64,000 bases of DNA from Actinomycetes bacterium (GTDB lineage: Bacteria > Actinomycetota > Acidimicrobiia > Acidimicrobiales > Acidimicrobilacustridaceae). The translations under genes were made by a program, and so were the position numbers. The stretch covers positions 682,001 through 746,000 of the forward strand of contig JAKOVH010000016.1 of assembly GCA_029782145.1 (NCBI GenBank), given 5' to 3'. Below, piece by piece: positions 20,103 to 29,499 of the stretch (position 1 is the stretch's first letter; the number at the start of each line of letters is the position of its first letter). The notes under the pieces were generated by a model. It ran no database searches. It worked only from the letters and a program-made list of their open reading frames with translations, and had not been told where the DNA came from.

Positions 20103-21221
20103 ATGTTCGCCAGGACGAAGACCGTCGCCCACGTCCACGGCATCGCCATCCGGATCGACGCGACCTGGGTGGTCATCGCCGCCCTGATCGGGGCCAGCCT
20201 CTGGGCTCGGTTCTCCGAGAGGCCCCACGTCAGCCCCTGGGCGGCGCCGGTCATGGCGCTGGTCGGCGCCGGCCTGTTCTTCGGGTCGCTGCTGCTCCAC
20301 GAGCTGGGCCACGCCCTCGAAGCCCAGCGCCACGGGCTCGAGGTGCGCAGCATCACCTTGTTCCTCTTCGGCGGGGTCACCGAGAGCAGCTTCCGGTTCC
20401 GCCGGCCGGCCGACGAGCTGGTCATGGTGGCCGCCGGCCCCGCCACCAGCTTCGCCCTCAGCGGGCTGTTCGGCGTGGTGGCGTGGTGGGCCGGTGCCGT
20501 CGGTGTCGAGGCGGTGGCAGCCGTGGCCGCGGTCCTGGCCTGGGTCAACCTGGCCCTCGGTGCGTTCAACCTCGTTCCCGGCGTGCCCCTCGACGGAGGG
20601 CGCATCCTGCAGGCCCTCGTGTGGCGGGCCACGGGTGACCGCCGCCGCTCCATGGTCGTGGCCGCGGGCGTCGGGCGGGCGATCGCGGCCGGCATGATCG
20701 GCGTCGGTGCGGCGCTACTCCTCGTGGTGCCCGGCGGGGCGGTCGACGGGCTCTGGCTGGCGCTCATCGGCTGGTTCCTGCGGCGCTCGGCGACCGCCGA
20801 GGCGAGCTTCGCCCGCCTCGAGGGCACCCTCGCCGGCATGGCGCTGCGCGACCTCCTGCCGCCGCGGCCCCGCCCGCTGGACCCGTGGGCCTCGGTCCAC
20901 GACGCCGAGCTGGCGCTCGTCGGAGCCCACGACGACGACCTGCTGTGCGTGATCGACCACGGCGCGGTGCGCGGCGTCGTCGACGTCGAGCGCCTCCGCT
21001 CGGTGCCGGTGGCCCAGCGCGCCGCGGTGCCGGTGTCCGCGGTGACCGAGCCGGCCGCCGGCCTGCGCCGCGTCGACGGCGATGCCGACGCGGCCTGCCT
21101 CCTGGAGCTGCCGCCGTCGGTGCCGCTCGTCGTCGTGGCCGGCGGCCACGAGCTGGGAGTCGTGGCCCCCTCTCGTGCGGTCGCCGTCGCCCGCCGGCGC
21201 GCCGTGGCGGCCCGCCGCTGA
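20103..21221 (+). CDS. Site-2-type intramembrane zinc protease (M50)
   Basis: 372 aa polytopic membrane protein. The zinc motif HELGH is at residues 66-70 and the third ligand in NLVPGVPLDGGR (Asp164). Six hydrophobic segments surround them. The soluble C-terminal ~130 residues correspond to the degenerate CBS-like region seen in this Rip3-like group. Such proteases cleave anti-sigma factors or other membrane proteins; the target is unknown. TAGCGT at 20074-20079 and GGAGG upstream of the ATG mark its own promoter and ribosome binding site. Confidence 0.9.
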   Translation: MFARTKTVAHVHGIAIRIDATWVVIAALIGASLWARFSERPHVSPWAAPVMALVGAGLFFGSLLLHELGHALEAQRHGLEVRSITLFLFGGVTESSFRFRRPADELVMVAAGPATSFALSGLFGVVAWWAGAVGVEAVAAVAAVLAWVNLALGAFNLVPGVPLDGGRILQALVWRATGDRRRSMVVAAGVGRAIAAGMIGVGAALLLVVPGGAVDGLWLALIGWFLRRSATAEASFARLEGTLAGMALRDLLPPRPRPLDPWASVHDAELALVGAHDDDLLCVIDHGAVRGVVDVERLRSVPVAQRAAVPVSAVTEPAAGLRRVDGDADAACLLELPPSVPLVVVAGGHELGVVAPSRAVAVARRRAVAARR

Positions 21222-21356
21222 CGCGTCGGCAGCCCACCCGCCGGCGATGAGGACCTCCCGGCACCGCCACCGGGACCAAAGGCCCTTCTCGCCCTCCAAC
21301 GCGAAAACGAGGATCGGGTTCCAGTGCAGCCGTACGGACGCCCTGAGGGGGAGACG

Positions 21357-22583
21357 ATGCTCGGACCCGACGACCACTACGTGGTGATCTCCTGCGACAC
21401 CCACGCGGGCGGGAGCCATGCCCAGTACCGCGAGCACCTCGACCCGAAGTACCGGGCCGAGTTCGACGCATGGCGCGAGAAGTACAAGAACCCCTTCAAG
21501 GATCTGAAGGACACCGACATGCGGGTCCGCAACTGGGACGAGGAGCGCCGCGACTCCGAGCAGAACCGCGACGGCGTGATCGGCGAGGTGATCTTCCCGA
21601 ACACCGTGCCGCCGTTCTTCCCCAGCTTCGTGCTGTTCGCCCAGCCGCCCACGCCCGAGGAGTACGAGCTGCGCCACGCCGGCATCCAGGCCCACAACCG
21701 CTGGATGGCCGAGTACTGCGCCCAGAAGCCCGAGGCCCGGGCCGGCATCGGCCAGATCTTCCTCAACGACGTGGACGACACCCTCGAGGACATCCGCTGG
21801 ATCCACGACAACGGGCTGCGCGGCGGTGTGCTGATCGGGTCGGTGCCGCCGACGTGCGACTGGTTGGCCCCGCTGTACGACCCCGTCTACGACCCGGTGT
21901 GGGAGCTGTGCCAGGAGCTCGACATGCCGGTGAACGCCCACACGGGCACGGGTGGCCCGGTGTACAAGAAGGCGCCGGCGATGCCGCTGGTGCACTTCCT
22001 CGAGATCCCGTTCTACGGCCAGCGGCCCTTGCACTACCTGATCCTGGGCGGGGTGTTCGAGCGCTTCCCGCGCCTGAAGTTCACCCTCACCGAGGCGGGC
22101 TGCTCGTGGATCCCCGCCGCCCTCGACCAGCTCGACGTGCTGATGGAGAGCATCCGCTCGAACAAGGCGGGGGAGATGCGCATCCCCGGCGAGATCGTCC
22201 CGGAGCGCACCGCCACCGAGTACTTCCAGCAGAGCTGCTACGTCGGCGTGAGCCAGCCCACCCCGGCCGACGTCGACGCCGCCGTGATCCTCGGCCTGAA
22301 CCACGTCATGTGGGGCAGCGACTACCCCCACGACGAGGGCACGTTCCCGTACACCCACGAGCACCTGCGCCAGGTCATGGGGCACCTCAGGCCCGAGCAG
22401 ATCCAGCAGTTCCTGGCCGGCACGGCGGCCGAGGTCTTCGGCTTCGACCTCGCCGCCCTCCAGCCGGCGGCCGACCTCTTCGGGCCCACCGTGGCCGAGG
22501 TGGCCGAGCCGCTGACGGAGCTGCCCGAGAACCCCAACCAGGCACTGGAGAAGGCGGCGAGGCAGCTGGCCAAGGCCGGCTGA
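21357..22583 (+). CDS. Amidohydrolase_2 family metal-dependent hydrolase
   Basis: 408 aa TIM-barrel hydrolase of the decarboxylase/hydrolase group. The N-terminal metal region reads VVISCDTHAGG, then GVIGEVIFPNTVPPFF, PVNAHTGTGGP, LKFTLTEAGCSWIP and the signature HVMWGSDYPHDEGTFP. Homologues occur in actinobacterial steroid, terpenoid and aromatic catabolic clusters; the substrate is unknown. GAGGGGGAG precedes the ATG; a start 11 codons upstream is less likely. A second member lies at 48.05 kb. Confidence 0.88.
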   Translation: MLGPDDHYVVISCDTHAGGSHAQYREHLDPKYRAEFDAWREKYKNPFKDLKDTDMRVRNWDEERRDSEQNRDGVIGEVIFPNTVPPFFPSFVLFAQPPTPEEYELRHAGIQAHNRWMAEYCAQKPEARAGIGQIFLNDVDDTLEDIRWIHDNGLRGGVLIGSVPPTCDWLAPLYDPVYDPVWELCQELDMPVNAHTGTGGPVYKKAPAMPLVHFLEIPFYGQRPLHYLILGGVFERFPRLKFTLTEAGCSWIPAALDQLDVLMESIRSNKAGEMRIPGEIVPERTATEYFQQSCYVGVSQPTPADVDAAVILGLNHVMWGSDYPHDEGTFPYTHEHLRQVMGHLRPEQIQQFLAGTAAEVFGFDLAALQPAADLFGPTVAEVAEPLTELPENPNQALEKAARQLAKAG

Positions 22584-22599
22584 GCCCACCGCCATCGCA

Positions 22600-22635
22600 C
22601 GAGCCGCCCGACCGACCCCCCCGGCGGGCGGCTCG
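22600..22635. terminator. Rho-independent-like hairpin
   Basis: CGAGCCGCCCG (22600-22610) pairs perfectly with CGGGCGGCTCG (22625-22635) across a 14-nt C-rich loop, 16 nt after the amidohydrolase stop. Only a short T-containing stretch follows. Confidence 0.55.
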
Positions 22636-22667
22636 TTCGCGCCTGCGCCGCCGGTAGCGTCGGCGCG

Positions 22668-23570
22668 GTGGGGGCGTTGGCCGGCAAGAACGTGATCGTC
22701 ACCGGCGCCAGCCGCGGGATCGGCGAGGCCGTGGCCGTGCAGGCCGCCGCCGAGGGCGCCAATGTGGTGGTGAACAGCTCCGGTTCGGGTGGCCGGGACC
22801 CCGGGCCGCTGCTCGCCGTGGCCGAGCGCATCGAGGCCCTCGGCGGGGGCCGGGCCGTGGCGAGCGTCGGGCCGGTCGAGGACATCGACTACGCCGCCGA
22901 GCTGGTCGCCACCTGCCGCGACACCTTCGGGTCGGTCGACGTGCTGTTCGCGGTGGCGGGGGTGCCGGCGCCGCGCCGCACGTCGATCCTCGACATCGAC
23001 CCGGCCGACTGGCGGCGCCTGCTCGCCGTGCACCTCGACGGGACGTTCAACTGCTGCCGCCACGCCGCGCCGCTGATGGTGGCGCAGGGGAGCGGCGCCA
23101 TCGTCACCACCAGCTCCGACTCGTGGCTCGGGGGCTACGCGGGCACGGCCTACCCGGCGGCCAAGGGCGGCATCGTCAGCCTGACCTGGGCGATGGCCCA
23201 CGACCTCGGCCCGCGCGGCGTGCGGTGCAACGCCGTGGCGCCCGGCGCCCGCACGCCGATGGCGAGCGGGCCGGGGTTCGAGGCCAGGATCGCCAAGCTC
23301 GTCGCCGACGGCACCCTCGCGCCGCGCGAGGCGGAGGCGGTCCTCGCCATGCCGGGGCCGGAGTTCGTGGCCCCGCTCTACGTGTTCCTCGGCAGCGACG
23401 ACGCGGCGGGCATCGAAGGCCGCCTGTTCCGGGCTCGGGGCGGCACCGTGGAGGTCTTCGCGCTGCCGCGGCCCGAGCCGCTGCTCCAGCGGCCGGTCGA
23501 GGAAGGCCCCTGGACCCACGCCGCGCTGGTCGAGGGCCTGGGCCGGGCGCTCGGCGACGCACCGGGCTGA
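22668..23570 (+). CDS. SDR-family oxidoreductase
   Basis: 300 aa. NAD(P)-binding TGASRGIGEAVAVQAA is followed by the structural region FAVAGVPAPRR (NNAG replaced by AVAG), Ser in VTTSSDSW and the catalytic YPAAK. The C-terminal ~70 residues extend beyond the core and lack the usual GG-end, carrying instead EFVAPLYVFLGSDDAAGIEGRLFRA, as in MFE-type hydroxyacyl-CoA dehydrogenases. GTG start with TAGCGT at 22655-22660, 7 nt upstream, suggests a leaderless transcript. Confidence 0.87.
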   Translation: MGALAGKNVIVTGASRGIGEAVAVQAAAEGANVVVNSSGSGGRDPGPLLAVAERIEALGGGRAVASVGPVEDIDYAAELVATCRDTFGSVDVLFAVAGVPAPRRTSILDIDPADWRRLLAVHLDGTFNCCRHAAPLMVAQGSGAIVTTSSDSWLGGYAGTAYPAAKGGIVSLTWAMAHDLGPRGVRCNAVAPGARTPMASGPGFEARIAKLVADGTLAPREAEAVLAMPGPEFVAPLYVFLGSDDAAGIEGRLFRARGGTVEVFALPRPEPLLQRPVEEGPWTHAALVEGLGRALGDAPG

Positions 23571-23662
23571 CCGGCGAGCCGGGCCGATGCCCACCGGTAG
23601 TCTCTGGGGCGCCTCGACCCCCGTGTGGGGGCACCGACGGCGCCGCTCAGGCTGGAGGGACC

Positions 23663-24868
23663 ATGACGATCGACACCGCCCCCACGTCGCTGTACTGGGA
23701 TCCGTTCGACACCGAGATCGACGACGACCCCTACCCGCTGTGGCGGCGGATGCGTGACGAGGCGCCCGTCTACCGCAACGACCGCTACGACTTCTGGGCC
23801 TTGAGCCGCTTCCACGACGTCGAGGCCGCCAGCAAGGACCCGAAGACCTTCAGCTCGTCCCACACCACCGTGCTCGAGACGATGGGCCCGAAGGTCGACG
23901 ACACCCACATGATGATCTTCATGGACCCGCCCGAGCACACGGCGCTGCGGTCGCTGGTGTCCCGTGCGTTCACGCCGCGCCGCGTCGGTGGGCTCGAGGA
24001 GCGCATCAGGGGCATCTGCGCCGACCTGCTCGACCCCCAGGTCGGCTCGGGCGGTTTCGACTACGTCGTGGACTTCGCCGCCCAGCTGCCGTCGCGAGTC
24101 ATCTCCACCCTCGTCGGCGTGCCCCCGGAGGACCAGGAGGAGCAGCGCCGCAACGTCGACGGCATGTTCCACATCGAGCCCGACGTCGGCATGCGCAACG
24201 AGCAGGCCATGGAGTCCGGCCTGAAGGTGGCCCTGTACCTGTTCGGGCTCGTGCAGCAGCGCCGCCAGGAACCGCGCGACGACCTGCTCTCGGCGTTGGT
24301 GCAGGCCGAGGTCACCGACCCCGACGGCACCACGCGCCACCTCACCGACGAGGAGTGCACCCGCTTCGGCCTGCTGCTCTACAGCGCCGGCACCGAGACG
24401 GTGGCCAAGCTGCTCGGCAACGCCGCCCTGGTGCTCGCCGAGAACCCCGACCAGCGGGCCGACATGGTGGCCCACCCCGAGGTCGTGCCCAACGCCGTCG
24501 AGGAGCTGCTGCGCTTCGAGCCGCCGTCACCGGTGAACGGCCGCTGGACCACGGCGGAGGTGGAGTTCCACGGGGTGCGGATCCCCGAGGGCTCGAAGGT
24601 GCTGATGCTCACCGGCAGCGCCGGGCGCGACGAGCGGGTCTTCGACGACCCCGACCGCTTCGACGTGCGGCGCAAGATCAACCATCACCTCACGTTCGGC
24701 TACGGCGTGCACTTCTGCATCGGCGCCGCCCTCGCCCGCCTCGAGGGCCGCATCGGCCTGGAGGAGACGCTGAAGCGGTTCCCCGAGTGGGGCGCCGACC
24801 GGGCGACGGCGACGCGGGTGCACACCAGCACCGTCCGCGGCCACCACTCCGTGCCGATCACCCTGTAG
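23663..24868 (+). CDS. Cytochrome P450
   Basis: 401 aa soluble bacterial P450. The I-helix reads LLYSAGTETVAKL (oxygen-activating Gly/Thr), the K-helix ExxR is EELLR, and the heme loop FGYGVHFCIGAALARLE places the ligand at Cys352. It needs an external ferredoxin and reductase, which are not in the window. The second P450 at 30.8 kb shares the same N-terminal pattern (DPYP...RDEAPVY...YDFWALSR) and is a paralogue. GGAGGGACC precedes the ATG. An alpha/beta hydrolase gene follows 30 nt later. Confidence 0.95.
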   Translation: MTIDTAPTSLYWDPFDTEIDDDPYPLWRRMRDEAPVYRNDRYDFWALSRFHDVEAASKDPKTFSSSHTTVLETMGPKVDDTHMMIFMDPPEHTALRSLVSRAFTPRRVGGLEERIRGICADLLDPQVGSGGFDYVVDFAAQLPSRVISTLVGVPPEDQEEQRRNVDGMFHIEPDVGMRNEQAMESGLKVALYLFGLVQQRRQEPRDDLLSALVQAEVTDPDGTTRHLTDEECTRFGLLLYSAGTETVAKLLGNAALVLAENPDQRADMVAHPEVVPNAVEELLRFEPPSPVNGRWTTAEVEFHGVRIPEGSKVLMLTGSAGRDERVFDDPDRFDVRRKINHHLTFGYGVHFCIGAALARLEGRIGLEETLKRFPEWGADRATATRVHTSTVRGHHSVPITL

Positions 24869-24898
24869 GCGGGGCCCGAGCGACCGGGGGGGGGAAGG

Positions 24899-25861
24899 AT
24901 GGCCGAGGACGTGCCGGGTGCGCAGGTGGCGCGCCAGGAGCTCGAGCTCGACGTCGGCGACCGGCTGGGCGAGCTCGCGACCGTCTCGGCCACGTACGTG
25001 GCGCCGGTCGAGCCCGGCAGCGGGCGGCCGGTGCTGGTGTGCCTGCCCGGCGGCACCTACACCCGCGGGTACTTCGACCTCCACGTGCCCGGCCACCCGG
25101 GCTACAGCTTCGCCGAGGACGCCGCCGCCCGGGGCTTCCCCGTGGTCCTCATCGACCACGTCGGCACGGGAGCGAGCACCCGCACGACCCGGGACCTGGG
25201 GCTGGCCGACCAGGCCGCCGCCGCCGCCGAGGTGGTGGAGCAGCTTCCCGACGCCATCGGGCTCTCCGGCCCGTTCGTCGGCGTCGGGCACTCCATGGGC
25301 GGCTACGTCGCCATGCTGCAGCAGGCCGCCCACCGGAGCTACGCGGCGCTCGCCGTGCTCGGCACCACCAACCAGGCGCTCAGCCCTCTGCTGCTGCCCG
25401 CCGAGCTGGTCGAGGCGGCCGCCACGGCCGACGGACGGGCCGCCGTGCTCGAGCAGATGCTGGCCGCGTTCCCCGACCGCTACGTCGAGAGCTCCCGCGA
25501 GCCGATGCGCTCCTGGTTCCACCTCGGCGACGTGCCCGACGAGGTCGTCGCCGCCGACGACGCCACGACCCTCACCGTGGTGCCCCGCCGGTGCGGCGCC
25601 GAGGCGACCGTCCCCGGCGTCACCGCCGACGCCGCCGCCCGCATCGACGTGCCCGTGCACCTGGCCTACGGCGAGCTCGACGTGTCACCCGCCCCGCACG
25701 CCGAGCCGGCGTTCTTCCCGGCGAGCGGCGACGTCACCTTGTTCGTCCTTGCCGGCAGCGGCCACTGCCACAACATGGCGTCGACCAGGGGGGTGCTGTG
25801 GGACCGGCTGGCCCGGTGGTGCGCCGAGGTCCCCGGCCTCGACGGTCGGCCCGACGCCTGA
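24899..25861 (+). CDS. Alpha/beta hydrolase
   Basis: 320 aa. The oxyanion segment is VCLPGGTYTRGYFD and the nucleophile elbow GHSMGG holds Ser132. The acid is probably the Asp of YGELDVSP, and the base is in GSGHCHNMAS near the C-terminus. The substrate is unknown; being 30 nt behind the P450, it may act on the hydroxylated or esterified product (inference). A G8 run precedes the ATG. Confidence 0.87.
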   Translation: MAEDVPGAQVARQELELDVGDRLGELATVSATYVAPVEPGSGRPVLVCLPGGTYTRGYFDLHVPGHPGYSFAEDAAARGFPVVLIDHVGTGASTRTTRDLGLADQAAAAAEVVEQLPDAIGLSGPFVGVGHSMGGYVAMLQQAAHRSYAALAVLGTTNQALSPLLLPAELVEAAATADGRAAVLEQMLAAFPDRYVESSREPMRSWFHLGDVPDEVVAADDATTLTVVPRRCGAEATVPGVTADAAARIDVPVHLAYGELDVSPAPHAEPAFFPASGDVTLFVLAGSGHCHNMASTRGVLWDRLARWCAEVPGLDGRPDA

Positions 25862-25888
25862 GCGGGCCGGCCCGCTCGCACCTCCTGG

Positions 25889-25942
25889 CCGTTCTGGTGG
25901 AGATCTGCGTGCGCAGGTGACCGCAGATCTCCACCAGAACGG
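25889..25942. repeat. Long palindrome, repeat family copy 2
   Basis: The arms 25889-25909 and 25922-25942 are exact 21-bp reverse complements with a 12-nt loop. The outer arm matches the copies at 1.1 and 62.9 kb, while the inner ATCTGCG differs and is compensated on the other arm. It lies between convergent 3' ends and could also stop transcription. Confidence 0.85.
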
Positions 25943-25946
25943 GGGG

Positions 25947-27179
25947 TCAGGCCACCACGCCGGCGGCCCGCAGCTCGCCGATGCGGTCGGCCAGGCCCAG
26001 CTCGGCGAGGACCTCGTCGGTGTGCTCGCCCAGGGCCGGCGTGAACCCGCCGAGCTCGGCCGGCGTGCCCCGGAACTGCGTGGGGTGGCGCGGCAGGCGG
26101 GCCCGGCCCACCACCGGGTGGTCGAGCTCCACGAACATGCCGATGGCCCGAGCGTGGGGGTCGTCGACGATCTCGGCGGCCGACAGCACCATGGCGAAGG
26201 CGACCCGCTCGCGCTCGAAGCGGGCGATGGCCTCCTCCTGGGTGAGGTTGGCCGCCATGGCGTAGCACATGTCCATGATCGGCTCGAGCACGTCGCGGTG
26301 CTGGCGCCGCTCGGCCACGGTGGCCACCCGAGGGTCGTCGTAGCCGGGGACGTCGAGGGCGCGGCACATGCCGGCGAAGTCGGCGTCGGTGGTGGGCACG
26401 ACGATGCCCCAGCCGTCGAGGAAGCGCATGGGCTGGAAGCCGGCGTTGAAGCTCGACGGCAGCGAGCCGTCGGACTCGAGCAGCACCTCGTTGCCCGCCG
26501 ACTCGACCCACAGGAACGACACGCAGGCGTCGGCCATGCCGAGCTCGAGGTGCTGGCCGCCCCGGCCCATCGCCCGGGCGAACAGCGCGGCGGTGATGGC
26601 CTGGCAGGCGTAGAGGGCGCTCACCTTGTCGGCGCCGTTCTGGCGCAGGAACGTCGGCGGGCCGCCGTTGGGGTCGGCCTGGTTGGCGGCGAAGCCGGCG
26701 TAGGCCTGGATGGACGTGTCGTAGGCGCTGCGGTCGCGGTAGGGGCCCTCGGGGCCGTAGCCGGAGATCGAGCAGTACACGACGTCGGGGTTGGCGGCGG
26801 CGACGGTGTCGTAGCCGAGGCCCAACCGGTCGATCACCCCGGGCCGGAAGTTCTGGACCACCACGTCGGCCTCGGCGGCCAGCCGCAGGACGATCTCGCG
26901 CCCCTCGTCGGTGCCGAGGTCGACCGCGATGCAGCGCTTGCCCCGGTTGCAGGCCAGGTAGAAGGCGCTCATGTTGTTGACCGCCACGCCCACCCACCGG
27001 GCGATGTCGCCGATGCCGGGCCGCTCCACCTTCACCACCTCGGCGCCCTGGTCGGCCAGCAGCGCGGTGGCATAGGGGCCGGTGAGGGCGATGGAGAGGT
27101 CGAGGACCTTCACCCCGGCCAGGGGCCCGGTGCGGCCGCTCCCGCCCGGTGACGTCGCCTGCTGCTCGTCGTCGCTCAC
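25947..27179 (-). CDS. CaiB/BaiF family CoA transferase (class III)
   Basis: 410 aa. It begins LAGVKVLDLSIALTGPYATALLADQGAEVVKVERPGIGD, then NRGKRCIAVDLGTDEGREIV, VVQNFRPGVIDRLGLGYD and VVYCSISGYGPEGPYRDRSAYD, which are the hallmarks of class III CoA transferases. The catalytic Asp lies in the HLELGMADA segment. It would move CoA between carboxylic acids, activating a catabolic acid. GTG start with a GGGGGGAG ribosome binding site. Confidence 0.92.
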   Translation of the reverse strand: MSDDEQQATSPGGSGRTGPLAGVKVLDLSIALTGPYATALLADQGAEVVKVERPGIGDIARWVGVAVNNMSAFYLACNRGKRCIAVDLGTDEGREIVLRLAAEADVVVQNFRPGVIDRLGLGYDTVAAANPDVVYCSISGYGPEGPYRDRSAYDTSIQAYAGFAANQADPNGGPPTFLRQNGADKVSALYACQAITAALFARAMGRGGQHLELGMADACVSFLWVESAGNEVLLESDGSLPSSFNAGFQPMRFLDGWGIVVPTTDADFAGMCRALDVPGYDDPRVATVAERRQHRDVLEPIMDMCYAMAANLTQEEAIARFERERVAFAMVLSAAEIVDDPHARAIGMFVELDHPVVGRARLPRHPTQFRGTPAELGGFTPALGEHTDEVLAELGLADRIGELRAAGVVA

Positions 27180-27271
27180 GCCGCTTCGCTCCCCCCTGGT
27201 CCGGCCGACCGGCGGACAGTACCGCGGGCCGATCCGCCGGGGGGCGGCCTCCGCCCCCGGTGGGCGGCCGC

Positions 27272-27598
27272 TCACCAGGCGGTGTCGGGCCCCCACAGCT
27301 CGCCCGGCAGGGGCGGTGTCCCGCACCCCACGAAGCTGCCGTCGCCGTCGCCGAGCACGATGCGCCGGGCGGGGCCGCGACGGCCGATGGCGATCTCCAG
27401 GTCGCCCGGGCCGGGTGGGCCGACCGCCGGCTCGTCGTCGGTGCCGAGCAGGTTCCCGAACCAGACGACCTCCCGGGTGGCGCCGTCGAACTCCCAGCCG
27501 TACACGTGCAGCACGGTCAGCGACCGCGACTCGGCGCAGCTGTCGCGCACGCGCGCCTCGCCGGCCCAGGTGAACAGGTGCCGCAGGCCCACAGCCAT
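27272..27598 (-). CDS. Conserved-looking hypothetical protein
   Basis: 108 aa, not recognised. Soluble, acidic in its middle, with beta-type segments (SLTVLHVYGWEFDGATREVVWFG). The start is supported by TACCTT at 27605-27610, exactly 6 nt before the ATG, the same leaderless arrangement as at other genes here. Codon use is like its neighbours. It is divergent from the SDR at 27.7 kb. Confidence 0.6.
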   Translation of the reverse strand: MAVGLRHLFTWAGEARVRDSCAESRSLTVLHVYGWEFDGATREVVWFGNLLGTDDEPAVGPPGPGDLEIAIGRRGPARRIVLGDGDGSFVGCGTPPLPGELWGPDTAW

Positions 27599-27701
27599 GC
27601 CAGGAAGGTACGAAGCCGTCGGGACCGGCTCCACGTCCGTTGGTGGGCGAGCGCGAGGGGCTTTGGTCCACGGGCGGCCGGCCGAGCGGCAAGCTGGTGC
27701 C

Positions 27702-28517
27702 ATGACGATCCCGTTCCAGCTCGACGGTGCGGTGGCCGTGGTCACAGGCGGGGGCAGCGGCATCGGCCGGGCCTCGGCGATGGCGTTCGCCCGCCGGGGA
27801 GCGCGCGTCGTGGTGGGCGACATCGACAGGGAGCGGGCGCAGGCCACGGCCGCGGCCATCGTCGAGACCGGTGGCGAGGCGCTGGCGGTGCGGGCCGACG
27901 TGGCCCGCGAAGAGGACCTGGTCGCCGTGCGGGACCAGGCCGTGGCGCAGTTCGGACCGGTGGCGGTGGTGATGAGCAACGTCGGGGTGCTGGCCATGGG
28001 GCCGCCGGAGTCGCTGCCGGTGGAGGCGTGGCAGCGGGTGCTCGACCTCAACGTGGTGAGCCTCGCCCGCGCCAACCGGGTGTTCCTTCCCGCGCTGCTC
28101 GACGCCGGCCGTGGCCACGTCGTGATCACCGCCTCCGCGTCGGGGCTGCTGGCCTACGGGTTCGACCGCCTGCCCTACGTCGCCAGCAAGCACGCGCTGG
28201 TGGGCGTCGCCGAGTCGCTCGCGCTCTACCTGGGCCCTCAGGGCGTCGGCGTCACCTGCCTGTGCCCCTCGGGTGTGGCCACCAACATCGTCGAGCAGAT
28301 CAGCTTCCACGGCCCGGCGTCGACGCCGCGGGCGCCCGACCACCCGATCGTCGACGCCGACACGGTGGGGGAGCTGGTGGCCGATGCGGTGACCGCCGGT
28401 CGGTTCCTCGTGGTCTCCGTGCCGGAGGTGCTCGAGGAGGTGGCCGAGCGGGCCGCCGACCCGGAGGCCTACGTGCAGCGCCGGATCGCCGAGCAGTCCC
28501 ACCCGGGCGGCGGCTGA
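27702..28517 (+). CDS. SDR-family oxidoreductase
   Basis: 271 aa classical SDR: VTGGGSGIGRASAMAFARRGARVVVGDID (NAD-type, Asp after beta-2), VMSNVGV, catalytic Ser in TASASGLL, YVASK, and CLCPSGVATNIVE. It probably oxidises an alcohol or hydroxyacyl-CoA. Fatty-alcohol-type and steroid-type dehydrogenases are both compatible. ATG start; single gene. Confidence 0.88.
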   Translation: MTIPFQLDGAVAVVTGGGSGIGRASAMAFARRGARVVVGDIDRERAQATAAAIVETGGEALAVRADVAREEDLVAVRDQAVAQFGPVAVVMSNVGVLAMGPPESLPVEAWQRVLDLNVVSLARANRVFLPALLDAGRGHVVITASASGLLAYGFDRLPYVASKHALVGVAESLALYLGPQGVGVTCLCPSGVATNIVEQISFHGPASTPRAPDHPIVDADTVGELVADAVTAGRFLVVSVPEVLEEVAERAADPEAYVQRRIAEQSHPGGG

Positions 28518-28580
28518 CGCAGGACCTCGGCCGCGCCCTCGCCGTCGGCGTTGGCATCGGCGCCGGCGGCCGGTTGTCCG

Positions 28581-29366
28581 TCAGCTGCGGCGGTGGCGGA
28601 TCAGCACCTCCTGGGCGACGGTCGCCACGTGGCGGCCGTCGCGGGCGAACACCCGCCCCGCCGTCAGGCCCCGGCTGCCGACCACCCGGTCGCAGCTGAA
28701 GGTGTACAGGTGCCAGTCGTGGGCGTCGGAGGGCTCGTGGAACCACACGGTGTGGTCGAGGCTCACCATGAACCAGACCGACTCGAACTGCTCCTTGGTC
28801 TCCTCGGGCGAGATCAGCAGGCTGCGCACCGCGTCGGTGGGGACGTCGTCGGAGAGGAAGGCGAGGGCGGCGGCCTGGTCGCCGCTCACGGGCCGCCGGA
28901 ACCGCAGCCAGGCGTGCGCCTCGCCCCGGCCCGGCTCGCCCTCGACGACCCGGCGGTCGAACAGGTCGCTCCAGGAGTCGTCGACGGCGGCTTCGGGCCC
29001 GACGACGTCGGGCATCGGCTGGCGGCTGATCGAGGTGCCTTCCGCCGGACCGGTGAAGCTGGCCTCGAGGTTGAGGATGGCGCCGATGGCCTGGCGGGCC
29101 ATCACCCGGCGGGTGCTGAACGAGCGGCCGTTGCGGAGCCGGTCGACCTCGTAGCGTACCGGCTCGGTGTGGTCGCCGGGGCGGATGAAGTAGGCGCGCA
29201 GCGAGTGCGGGTGGCGGACCTCGTCGCCGAGGCTCATCGAGGCGGCCCGCAGGGCCTGGGCGATGATCTGGCCGCCGTAGAGCCCGCCCCAGGGGTAGCG
29301 CGGCCCGCTGCCGACGTAGGTGTCCACCCCGTGGGGCTCGAGGTGCAAGATGTCGTCGGCGGCCAT
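28581..29366 (-). CDS. tesB: Acyl-CoA thioesterase II
   Basis: 261 aa double-hotdog enzyme that hydrolyses acyl-CoA to acid and CoA. Family blocks are YPWGGLYGGQIIAQALRAA, HSLRAYFIRPGD, YEVDRLRNGRSFSTRRVMARQ, and the C-terminal SLDHTVWFHEPSDAHDWHLYTF with the catalytic Asp, ending GRHVATVAQEVLIR. Length is slightly below the E. coli enzyme. ATG chosen at the first homologous residue; CAGAAT 6 nt upstream may be a weak -10. Confidence 0.92.
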   Translation of the reverse strand: MAADDILHLEPHGVDTYVGSGPRYPWGGLYGGQIIAQALRAASMSLGDEVRHPHSLRAYFIRPGDHTEPVRYEVDRLRNGRSFSTRRVMARQAIGAILNLEASFTGPAEGTSISRQPMPDVVGPEAAVDDSWSDLFDRRVVEGEPGRGEAHAWLRFRRPVSGDQAAALAFLSDDVPTDAVRSLLISPEETKEQFESVWFMVSLDHTVWFHEPSDAHDWHLYTFSCDRVVGSRGLTAGRVFARDGRHVATVAQEVLIRHRRS

Positions 29367-29499
29367 CCCTGCATTCTGGTGGGGCGGGCCGAGCCCGCCG
29401 CGCCGCTCCCGGCCCGTGGGCTTCCGGGGCACGTCGGGCGCAAGGCGATGGGCCCGGGGCCGCACCAACCGCGGGGCATGCGCACCACGCTCGAGCGGA

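Noticed and set aside
29370..29390. TTCTGGTGG near 29.4 kb as a fourth palindrome copy
   Set aside because: There is no complementary CCACCAGAA arm within 100 bp, so it is a single chance match.
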